Origin: Deltaproteobacteria bacterium RBG_13_52_11 | GTDB lineage: Bacteria; Desulfobacterota; B13-G15; RBG-16-54-18 | Assembly (NCBI GenBank): GCA_001797745.1 | Contig: MGQF01000080.1 | Span: forward strand, 20,261 to 30,273 | DNA length: 10,013 bases | Direction: 5' to 3' | In this document: positions 1 to 5,327 of the stretch, one piece after another | How positions within the stretch are numbered: the first letter of the stretch is position 1 | Layout: each line of letters starts with the position of its first letter | Notes under the pieces: generated by a model | Databases searched by the model: none | What the model was told of the DNA's origin: nothing | The model's input: the letters and a program-made list of their open reading frames with translations, nothing else | Position numbers and translations under genes: made by a program

Positions 1-3
1 GGT

Positions 4-1650
4 ATGCGTGCAAGAATCTTATTATCAAGCGTTTTTGGTCCGTACGCTCAGGATGATGAATATGGAAGCCGCAAAATAAATCCCATGGAGCTTTACCACA
101 ATCAGGTTACACGCGTGCAGGGGCCGTTTTCCATTCGCATGTTCCACCGTTCATTCGGTCTCATGTTGATTCAGGCCAATGTTAATGCTCCATGTACTCT
201 TCTCGATTTTCCTACGCTTGACCGGTTTATAGAGGAAATTAAAACCAAAACGTATGACATTATTGGAATAAGTTCAATTCTTCCGAATATCGGCAAAGTA
301 AAAAAAATGTGCGAACTGATTCGGAAATACATGGAAAATGCAAAGATTGTTATCGGAGGTCATATTACAAATCTGCCGGACCTGCATAAAATAATAGATG
401 CAGACTTCATTATTAAAGGTGAAGGAATAAGATGGTTTCGACGCTACCTGGGGCAAGACGAAGAGCAACCGATAAAGCACCCGGCTGTCATTTCAGGATT
501 CGGCAACCGCATTTTTGGGATAAGACTTCCTGGAAAAGATACAGCTGCAACGCTGATCCCCTCTGTAGGATGCCCCATGGGTTGCAATTTCTGCTCCACA
601 TCGCACCTCTTTGGGGGCAAGGGTAAATCAGTAAACTTTTATGAATCAGGTGATGAACTTTTTTCAGTTATGTGTGAAATTGAAAACAAGCTCAATGTTC
701 ACAGGTTTTTTATTATGGATGAAAATTTTCTACTATATAAAGAAAGGGCGCTCCGACTTCTGGAACTGATAAAAGAATACAACAAAAGCTGGTCATTTTA
801 CATCTTTAGCTCTGCCAGAGTACTGAGGTCCTATACGGATGAACAACTCATTGACCTTGGAATATCCTGGGTCTGGATGGGATTGGAAGGCGAAGGAAGC
901 CAGTATAATAAACTTAAAGATATCGATACGCATTCATTAGTAAAGCATCTTCAGTCCATGGGAATAGGAGTCCTTGGCTCCAGTATAATCGGCCTGGAAA
1001 ACCATACTCCTGAGAATATTGAAAGTGTAATAGATTGGGCTGTAAGCCATGACACTGACTTTCATCAGTTTATGCTCTACACACCTATGCCAGGTACTGC
1101 TTTGTATGAGCATCATAAGGAAAACAAAACCCTTCTTTCTGAAGATGGCTGCTCGCTGGCTGATTCTCACGGACAATACCGTTTTAATTTTAGGCACAAA
1201 CATATTAACAATAATCAGGAAATTGAATTCCTTTTACATGCGTTCAGTAAGGATTTTGAAACAAACGGTCCAAGCATTGCAAGACTTATTAGAACATTGC
1301 TGAGTGGATGGGAAAAGCACAAAGACCATCCTGATCCTCGCGTTCACGCCAGGATTCGTTGGGAGACGAGAAGGCTGAAGGACGTATACCCCGGCGCAGT
1401 ATGGGCAATGAGAAAATGGTATAAAAAAAACGGATATATGTACAATAAGCTTTCAGGACTTCTACATGACTTGTATGATGAATTCGGCATGAGAGTCAAA
1501 ATTTTTGCACCTGTAGTCGGCTTGTGGATATATTCCAGAATTGCAAAGGAAGCAGAACGGCTTTCCAAAGGATGGACATATGAGCCTCCCACACAATATG
1601 ACAAAAATGCAAAAGCCTTAGAACTTGAAAACGCGGAAAGCAAAAGTTAA
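4..1650 (+). CDS. Radical SAM protein with B12-binding-like N-terminal domain
   Basis: Predicted 548-residue radical SAM enzyme. The cluster-binding motif CPMGCNFC (Cys190, Cys194, Cys197, CxxxCxxC) is intact. It follows a segment of about 150 residues that resembles a cobalamin-binding Rossmann fold (strand DIIGISS, then KIVIGGH and IIKGEG). The canonical DxHxxG cobalamin ligand motif is not visible, so B12 binding is doubtful. Later radical SAM core features are IGLENHTPENI near residue 330 and a TPMPGTALYE segment near 360, as in class B-type methyltransferases and related B12-radical SAM enzymes. The last roughly 130 residues are rich in Arg, Lys, Trp and Tyr and match no domain I recognise. 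The substrate is unknown. The ATG is the fourth base of the window and the preceding in-frame codon is open, so the true start may lie upstream and no ribosome binding site can be judged. The gene is AT-rich compared with the genes after 2363. Confidence 0.85.
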   Translation: MRARILLSSVFGPYAQDDEYGSRKINPMELYHNQVTRVQGPFSIRMFHRSFGLMLIQANVNAPCTLLDFPTLDRFIEEIKTKTYDIIGISSILPNIGKVKKMCELIRKYMENAKIVIGGHITNLPDLHKIIDADFIIKGEGIRWFRRYLGQDEEQPIKHPAVISGFGNRIFGIRLPGKDTAATLIPSVGCPMGCNFCSTSHLFGGKGKSVNFYESGDELFSVMCEIENKLNVHRFFIMDENFLLYKERALRLLELIKEYNKSWSFYIFSSARVLRSYTDEQLIDLGISWVWMGLEGEGSQYNKLKDIDTHSLVKHLQSMGIGVLGSSIIGLENHTPENIESVIDWAVSHDTDFHQFMLYTPMPGTALYEHHKENKTLLSEDGCSLADSHGQYRFNFRHKHINNNQEIEFLLHAFSKDFETNGPSIARLIRTLLSGWEKHKDHPDPRVHARIRWETRRLKDVYPGAVWAMRKWYKKNGYMYNKLSGLLHDLYDEFGMRVKIFAPVVGLWIYSRIAKEAERLSKGWTYEPPTQYDKNAKALELENAESKS

Positions 1651-1791
1651 AGATTGAATTACCTGACATAACGGATGATATTGCACCCGTGATAAACAGC
1701 ATCCGGCGCGAGACTAAAGGATCTTTAATTGGTTGATTTCGGTAAAATAAATTATCGAAAATTATGGGAAATTAAATTTTTATAATTGCTA

Positions 1792-2151
1792 ATGAAAGAT
1801 AGCAAATACTACTGGATCTATATACTGGAATGTAAAAATAGTAAATACTATACTGGTTATACTAACGATGTAGCAAAGCGTTACTCACTGCATACCAAAG
1901 GAAAAGGAGCAAAATATACAAAGAGCTTTAAACCGATAAAGATTGCTCAATGCTGGAAGCTTCATGACACGATAGCGCAAGCTATGAAAATCGAAGCTTT
2001 TATCAAGCAAAAACCACGAATATTTAAAGATAATCTTGTTAAAAATCCTAATATGCTTAAACATGCATTATACAAAAAGTTTGAAGTTAATTTCAAAATA
2101 TTTACGGTTAATTATGAGAAAATCAAAAAGATAGCGGGAATCTTGCCTTAA
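1792..2151 (+). CDS. GIY-YIG nuclease-domain protein (UPF0213/YhbQ-like)
   Basis: Small protein of 119 residues whose first roughly 80 residues form a GIY-YIG endonuclease domain. Visible landmarks are WIY (8-10) and YTG (20-22) for the two signature halves, R30 and H34 in the RxxxH helix, GAKYTKS after it, and E68 in AMKIEAFIK as the expected metal-binding glutamate. Single-domain proteins of this size are common in bacteria; a role in DNA processing is assumed from the fold and the biological substrate is unknown. I prefer the ATG at 1792 over the TTG two codons earlier. There is no good Shine-Dalgarno sequence. A TATAAT at 1781-1786 lies so close to the ATG that transcription from it would give an almost leaderless message (weak inference). 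The gene is strikingly AT-rich, more so than any other gene here, and its lysine-rich tail after residue 80 is unremarkable. Confidence 0.8.
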   Translation: MKDSKYYWIYILECKNSKYYTGYTNDVAKRYSLHTKGKGAKYTKSFKPIKIAQCWKLHDTIAQAMKIEAFIKQKPRIFKDNLVKNPNMLKHALYKKFEVNFKIFTVNYEKIKKIAGILP

Positions 2152-2191
2152 AAATTTATTTTATTTTTTCATTTTGTGTTAAGAACCGGTC

Positions 2192-2228
2192 GGAGGCAGG
2201 TCGCAACAGGCTGTTGAGACCTGCCTCC
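2192..2228. terminator. Long hairpin between convergent genes, terminator or dispersed repeat
   Basis: A perfect 11-bp stem, GGAGGCAGGTC at 2192-2202 with GACCTGCCTCC at 2218-2228, encloses an inner 5-bp stem, CAACA at 2204-2208 with TGTTG at 2212-2216, separated from it by one G/A mismatch. On the + strand it is followed by TCCTTTATA, a poor U-tract, and on the - strand by no U-tract. It lies between the stop of the GIY-YIG gene (2151) and the stop of the aminotransferase (2363), where a shared terminator is expected. The weak U-tract and the elaborate nested symmetry also fit a dispersed palindromic repeat. The remaining convergent intergenic bases, 2229-2362, show no gene or site that I can support. 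Confidence 0.5.
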
Positions 2229-2362
2229 TCCTTTATACTCCCCCTCCCCCATAGCCTCTCCAATAGGTATGGGTTACAATTCTACCCCTTAAATCCTCAC
2301 GAACATCAACAGAAGGGATAAGCCCTCGGATTATCGATCTTTCCGCACCCCCCTCTTGTGCC

Positions 2363-3547
2363 CTACTCACCCGTTTGTAGCTTTGCCAGGCGTCGAACGG
2401 CCTCGTGGAGGTCCTCTTCAGGGACGGTGAAGGCAAACCGGACATACCCCTCCCCGGATTTGCCAAAGCCGTTTCCTGGGGTGACCATGACCCCTGCCTT
2501 CTCCAGGAGGTGATCGGCAAAGGATGCCGAGGTGTGACCAGAGGGGACCCGCGCCCAGAGGTAAAAGGTGGCCTGCGGAATCCTGAACTCAAGTCCGGCC
2601 TCGCGCAGCCCGGCCACCAGGATGTCCCTGCGCCGCTGGTAAATTCTGCGCAACTCATCCACCCCTGATTGATCTCCTTCCAGGGCCTCAACCCCCGCCA
2701 TCTGAATCGGCTCGAAGATCCCCACATCGATGTTGGTCTTCACCATGGACAGATAACCTACCAGCTCCGCATTGCCCACCGCATAGCCGATGCGCCAACC
2801 AGCCATATTGTAGGTCTTGGAGAGGGAGTGGAACTCAATGCCTACATCCATTGCGCCATCTACTTCAAAGATGCTGGGGACATAGTGGTTGTCGTAGGAT
2901 ATCTCCGAATAGGCCTGGTCCTGGAGCACTATGAGGTGGTATTTCTTGGCAAAGCGAACCACCTCGCGGAAAAAGTCCTTAGTGGCTACCCCTGTCGTGG
3001 GGTTATTGGGATAGTTGAGGGAGATCAGCTTAGCGCCCTCGGCCACCTCCGGAGGTATCTTGCCCAGGTCGGGGAGGAATGCGTTCTCCTCCGACAAAGG
3101 CATGGGGAACGGCCTCCCCTTGGCAAAGAGGATAGAGGTATAAAAGATGGGAAAACAGGGGTCGGGAAACAGGGCGATGTCCCCCTGATCGATGTAGGCC
3201 ATGGGGGCATGCGACACGCCTTCCTTGGAACCGATGAGGGAAATGACCTCGGTCTCAGGATCGAAGGAGACGCCAAATCTCTTTTTATACCATCGGGCCG
3301 CTGCCCGGCGGAACTCCGTAATCCCTACATAAGAAGGGTAGCGGTTGAAACCCGGCTTCTTTAGGGCATCCTTGAGCCGCTGGACGATATGGGGAGGGGT
3401 GGGAAGATCGGGATCCCCCCTGCCCAGATTTATGATCTCTACGCCTTTGGCCTCAAGCGCCTTTTTCTTTGCCTCGATCTCGGCAAAGACATAGGGGGGA
3501 AGTTCCTTGAGACGCTGTGCCGGTTCAAATTTTGCCTTTTTCTCCAT
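2363..3547 (-). CDS. Class I PLP aminotransferase, DapL-like family; probable aromatic amino acid role
   Basis: Predicted cytoplasmic fold-type I PLP aminotransferase of 394 residues, the normal family length. Visible signatures are LGRGDPDLPTP (41-51), NYPNNPTTG (178-186) with the cofactor-contacting Asn, D210 expected to contact the pyridine nitrogen, SLSKTYNMAGWR with PLP lysine K244, and YVRFAF with R370 for the substrate carboxylate. By family it resembles proteins commonly labelled LL-diaminopimelate aminotransferase, but that label covers several specificities. The leader upstream carries a Tyr/Phe-rich attenuator peptide, which argues that the enzyme makes or balances tyrosine and phenylalanine, for example from hydroxyphenylpyruvate, prephenate or phenylpyruvate. 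That role is inferred from regulation, not from active-site residues. The ATG at 3547 is preferred over the preceding TTG because AGGAGG sits six bases upstream. It is a single gene, convergent with the GIY-YIG gene and divergent from fur. Confidence 0.88.
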   Translation of the reverse strand: MEKKAKFEPAQRLKELPPYVFAEIEAKKKALEAKGVEIINLGRGDPDLPTPPHIVQRLKDALKKPGFNRYPSYVGITEFRRAAARWYKKRFGVSFDPETEVISLIGSKEGVSHAPMAYIDQGDIALFPDPCFPIFYTSILFAKGRPFPMPLSEENAFLPDLGKIPPEVAEGAKLISLNYPNNPTTGVATKDFFREVVRFAKKYHLIVLQDQAYSEISYDNHYVPSIFEVDGAMDVGIEFHSLSKTYNMAGWRIGYAVGNAELVGYLSMVKTNIDVGIFEPIQMAGVEALEGDQSGVDELRRIYQRRRDILVAGLREAGLEFRIPQATFYLWARVPSGHTSASFADHLLEKAGVMVTPGNGFGKSGEGYVRFAFTVPEEDLHEAVRRLAKLQTGE

Positions 3548-3595
3548 CAAACACCTCCTGAATTTCCCATAGCTAGGTTTGTCGCTCAGAACTGC

Positions 3596-3633
3596 AAAAA
3601 TAAAGGGCCGATGGGTGTAGTGCCCATCGGCCC
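3596..3633 (-). terminator. Intrinsic terminator in the aminotransferase leader (attenuator)
   Basis: Read on the - strand, GGGCCGATGGG (3633-3623) pairs perfectly with CCCATCGGCCC (3615-3605) across a seven-base loop and is followed at once by TTTATTTTT (3604-3596). This is a textbook rho-independent terminator. It lies upstream of the aminotransferase start (3547), downstream of the leader peptide and in the same direction, so it should stop transcription before the structural gene. The + strand side lacks a U-tract, so it is not a terminator for + strand transcripts. Confidence 0.88.
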
Positions 3634-3681
3634 CTGTAAAACCTTGTTTCTCAGATCATCGGCGCAGAGAGGCCCCTGGGC
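3622..3681 (-). promoter_or_regulatory. Predicted antiterminator helix of the attenuator
   Basis: GCCCAGGGGCCTC (3681-3669, - strand), in the second half of the leader peptide, can pair with GGGGCCGATGGGC (3634-3622). Of 13 positions, 10 are Watson-Crick and one is G-U, with a central 2x2 mismatch. The second segment is the 5' arm of the terminator, so the two structures exclude each other. A ribosome stalled on the Tyr codons (3713-3699) would leave 3681-3669 free to form this helix and allow readthrough. Pairing was done by eye, with no energy calculation. Confidence 0.75.
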
Positions 3682-3733
3682 TCCTTTCTTTTTCGCTATA
3701 ATAATAGTAAAGGTAAAAACTCCTAGAAACCAT
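3656..3733 (-). CDS. Tyrosine/phenylalanine-rich attenuator leader peptide
   Basis: A 25-codon open frame, ATG at 3733-3731 and TGA at 3658-3656, with a good Shine-Dalgarno AGAGAGG five bases before the ATG. It begins MVSRS and continues with FYLYYYY (residues 6-12, five Tyr and one Phe in seven codons), then SEKERSPGASLRR. A dense run of one amino acid class, followed by overlapping antiterminator and terminator helices and then a biosynthetic gene, is the hallmark of trp/phe/his-type attenuation. The peptide is expected to have no function of its own: its translation rate reports charged tRNA-Tyr (and tRNA-Phe). Starvation would stall the ribosome on the Tyr codons, favour the antiterminator and raise aminotransferase expression. 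Tyr-dominated leaders are less familiar to me than Phe or Trp ones. Confidence 0.85.
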   Translation of the reverse strand: MVSRSFYLYYYYSEKERSPGASLRR

Positions 3734-3746
3734 GTGATCCTCTCTG
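3665..3746 (-). promoter_or_regulatory. Predicted 1:2 helix masking the leader peptide ribosome binding site
   Basis: On the - strand CAGAGAGG (3746-3739), which contains the leader Shine-Dalgarno, is perfectly complementary over eight bases to CCTCTCTG (3672-3665) in the last third of the leader peptide. The second segment overlaps the antiterminator segment (3681-3669), so this helix would release the terminator arm and favour termination. It is the counterpart of the 1:2 pairing in classical attenuators. Because it also hides the ribosome binding site, an untranslated leader RNA would default to termination. Confidence 0.6.
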
Positions 3747-3753
3747 ATCAGTC

Positions 3754-3780
3754 ATTACCACATCTCCCCTCCCCTGTCAA
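3754..3780 (-). promoter_or_regulatory. Candidate promoter for the attenuated aminotransferase transcript
   Basis: On the - strand a perfect TTGACA (3780-3775) is followed after 15 bases by GGTAAT (3759-3754, four of six matches to TATAAT), itself preceded by an extended -10 TG. TAATGA at a 17-base spacing is an alternative but a poor match. Either would start the RNA near 3745-3748, just ahead of the leader Shine-Dalgarno, giving a short 5' end and including the 1:2 helix. The -35 is convincing; the -10 is not. Confidence 0.45.
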
Positions 3781-3816
3781 CCCTTTTGTTCTCCACACCC
3801 TCACTGCAAAAAAGCC

Positions 3817-3845
3817 TTGACAGAACTGTACCCGTGGGTTATATT
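3817..3845 (+). promoter_or_regulatory. Sigma70-type promoter of the fur-feo operon
   Basis: TTGACA (3817-3822) and TATATT (3840-3845) are separated by exactly 17 bases. This is a perfect -35 and a five-of-six -10. The predicted transcription start is near 3852, inside the Fur box and about 25 bases before the fur ATG. It directs the + strand genes fur, the fur-feoA fusion, feoA and feoB. Confidence 0.85.
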
Positions 3846-3859
3846 GAAAATGATTCTCA
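3845..3859 (+). promoter_or_regulatory. Fur box over the fur-feo operon start point
   Basis: TGAAAATGATTCTCA matches the 7-1-7 Fur consensus TGATAATnATTATCA at 12 of the 14 specified positions. It begins at the last base of the -10 and covers the predicted start point, an ideal place for repression. With iron replete, Fe(II)-Fur should shut off its own gene and the feo transport genes. The site was identified by motif and position only. Confidence 0.85.
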
Positions 3860-3876
3860 ATAATAATAGCGCGATT

Positions 3877-4365
3877 ATGGATGCTATACAAAAGTTTCGG
3901 GGATACATCAAGAAAAAGGGACTTCGCAACACGCCGGAAAGGGAGACGATCATTGAGGAGATCTTTTCTATCCACGATCACTTCGATGTGGATGAGCTGT
4001 TTCTGAGATTGCGGAACAAGAAAAAAAGGGTATCCAAGGCCTCCCTATACAGGACCATCCCCCTCCTCATCGACAGCGGATTGATAAAAGAGGTCTATTT
4101 CGCGGACGGCCATCTCCACTATGAACACATCTATGGTCATAACCATCATTGTCACCTCCGATGCACCTGCTGCGGGCGGATCATTGAGTTTGCAGATGAT
4201 GCAATCGGAAGCATTCAGAGCCGGATCGGGAAAAAGTACAACTTTGCCATCACAGCTCACCGATTTGAACTGCTGGGCTACTGCCCCCAATGCGCCCAAA
4301 GAGTAGGAGGGGTTCAAAAAGAACAGCGGCATCGCAAAAGGGAGCGCAGGAAAGGGGCTGAATAG
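3877..4365 (+). CDS. fur: Fur-family iron-responsive repressor
   Basis: Cytoplasmic metal-sensing repressor of 162 residues. An N-terminal winged helix (about 1-80) includes GLRNTPERE (15-23) and the recognition helix SKASLYRTIPLLIDSGLI (53-70). A C-terminal dimerisation domain follows, with a His-rich metal site (HYEHIYGHNHHCH, 81-93) and structural zinc pairs C96xxC99 and C136xxC139. Fur is preferred over Zur or PerR because of the Fur box in its own promoter and the downstream feo genes. The frame is open back to a TTG at 3817, but that TTG is the -35 element itself and the ATG at 3850 lies at the predicted RNA start, so the ATG at 3877 is chosen. No Shine-Dalgarno precedes it, which is unusual beside its neighbours. 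The C-terminal tail after 145 is basic (RHRKRERRK). It lies ten bases upstream of the fusion gene. Confidence 0.9.
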   Translation: MDAIQKFRGYIKKKGLRNTPERETIIEEIFSIHDHFDVDELFLRLRNKKKRVSKASLYRTIPLLIDSGLIKEVYFADGHLHYEHIYGHNHHCHLRCTCCGRIIEFADDAIGSIQSRIGKKYNFAITAHRFELLGYCPQCAQRVGGVQKEQRHRKRERRKGAE

Positions 4366-4375
4366 GATTTTGCCT

Positions 4376-5095
4376 ATGAGAATGAGAAGGGGCCACAGGG
4401 ATATCTATCAACAGTTCAAGGTCATCTTCGAGCAGGAGGACCTTGACCGCATCGACGAGAGGCTGGTTATCCTCGAGGCATTTCTCAGCACAGAGGACCA
4501 CATGACGGCGACTGACCTGACGAGGATGCTTAAAGAAAAGGGCATCGCTCTCACCGATGAATTCGTCGCTGAAAACCTCAGGCTTTTTGCCCAATACGGC
4601 TTTGCCCGAGAAAAGCGGTTCACAGACCAAACACCCCGGTATGAGCATCATCACCTGGGCAGGCACCATGACCACCTCGTCTGTGTCCGATGCGGTGCCA
4701 TCTTGGAGTTCTACAATCCGGAAATCGAGGCCCTGCAAGCGGAGACGGTCCGCCGCATGGGATTCCACGACCTCCAGCACCGCATGGATATCTATGGGCT
4801 GTGCTCCAACTGCCTGCGAGCACGGAAAGCAGTCATGCCGCTTGTCATGGCCTCCACTGGTGAACGGGTTCGCATCGTGGGATTCCGCGGCGGCAGCGGT
4901 TTGGAACGTCGGTTAACGAGCATGGGGCTCAATCGGGATGCCGAGGTGGAGGTCATCAAGAGCAACGGATCCGGTCCCTTGATCGTGGCATCACGGGAGA
5001 CCCGGATCGCCTTAGGGTTCGGCATGGCAAAAAAGATCTTAGTTACTACACTCGAGACAGGAGGAGTACGTGATGGCCGTACGACGACTGAATGA
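4376..5095 (+). CDS. Fur-like domain fused to a FeoA/SH3-like domain
   Basis: Predicted 239-residue two-domain protein. Residues 1-150 form a second Fur-type module with a His-rich site (HHHLGRHHDH, 91-100) and zinc pairs C103xxC106 and C143xxC146. Residues 156-226 match FeoA: RVRIVGFRGGSGLERRLTSMGL, then a beta-rich tail with IALGFGMAKKILV. FeoA is normally a separate cytoplasmic partner of FeoB, related in fold to the SH3-like domain at the C-terminus of DtxR regulators, so this fusion recreates a DtxR-like layout on a Fur base. The segment where Fur has its recognition helix reads TDEFVAENLRLFAQYGFA and lacks the usual S/TxxxYR, so DNA binding may be altered or lost; an iron-sensing FeoB modulator is an alternative. 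The ATG at 4376 is chosen because AGGA lies eight bases upstream; a TTG at 4370 and an ATG at 4382 are alternatives. Its end overlaps feoA by 23 bases. Confidence 0.85.
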   Translation: MRMRRGHRDIYQQFKVIFEQEDLDRIDERLVILEAFLSTEDHMTATDLTRMLKEKGIALTDEFVAENLRLFAQYGFAREKRFTDQTPRYEHHHLGRHHDHLVCVRCGAILEFYNPEIEALQAETVRRMGFHDLQHRMDIYGLCSNCLRARKAVMPLVMASTGERVRIVGFRGGSGLERRLTSMGLNRDAEVEVIKSNGSGPLIVASRETRIALGFGMAKKILVTTLETGGVRDGRTTTE

Positions 5096-5327
5096 GTTGC
5101 GGACTGGAGACAGGGCTATTATTGAGCGGGTGCAAGGTATGGGCCGGTTCAGGCATCGGCTCATGGAGATGGGCTTTGTCCCGGGGACGGAGATCGTGGT
5201 GGAGAAACATGCGCCCCTGAAGGACCCCATTGAGTATGTCCTGAAGGGGTATCACGTCAGCCTGAGACATGAAGAGGCAGAAAAGGTCTTGGTGCGAAAA
5301 ACCGAGGAAGAGTCAAGAGAGGATTAA
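5073..5327 (+). CDS. feoA: FeoA, accessory protein of ferrous iron transport
   Basis: Standalone FeoA of 84 residues, the usual family size, with an SH3-like beta-barrel fold. Typical pattern: LNELRTGDRAII (6-17), the glycine- and methionine-containing turn GMGRFRHRLMEMGFVPGTEI, and the C-terminal strand GYHVSLRHEEAEKVLV. It is thought to bind the cytoplasmic side of FeoB and affect its activity; the exact mechanism is unsettled. The ATG at 5073 is preferred over the GTG at 5070 because AGGAGGAG ends six bases upstream of the ATG. It starts inside the 3' end of the fusion gene and its TAA shares its last base with the feoB ATG (TAATG), so translation is probably coupled. The operon thus carries two FeoA domains, one fused and one free. 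Confidence 0.93.
   Translation: MAVRRLNELRTGDRAIIERVQGMGRFRHRLMEMGFVPGTEIVVEKHAPLKDPIEYVLKGYHVSLRHEEAEKVLVRKTEEESRED

Noticed and set aside
1655..1720. Possible terminator after the radical SAM gene (GGATG with CATCC)
   Set aside because: Only five pairs across a loop of over 20 bases and no U-tract.
2233..2727. Minus-strand frame of 164 codons extending beyond the aminotransferase stop
   Set aside because: It mostly overlaps the aminotransferase in another frame. The unique tail (2233-2362) has no start or ribosome binding site of its own; I see nothing to support a gene there.
2669..3364. Open frame of 231 codons on the + strand across the aminotransferase
   Set aside because: It is antisense to a clearly recognisable PLP aminotransferase, has no family resemblance, and is explained by GC-rich codon structure.
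3389..3820. Plus-strand frame of 143 codons over the leader region
   Set aside because: It runs through the terminator hairpin and antisense to the leader peptide; its sequence is a by-product of the attenuator on the opposite strand.
3817..3876. Longer fur reading frame starting at the TTG at 3817
   Set aside because: That TTG is part of the -35 hexamer and the following bases are the -10 and Fur box, so they are promoter, not coding.
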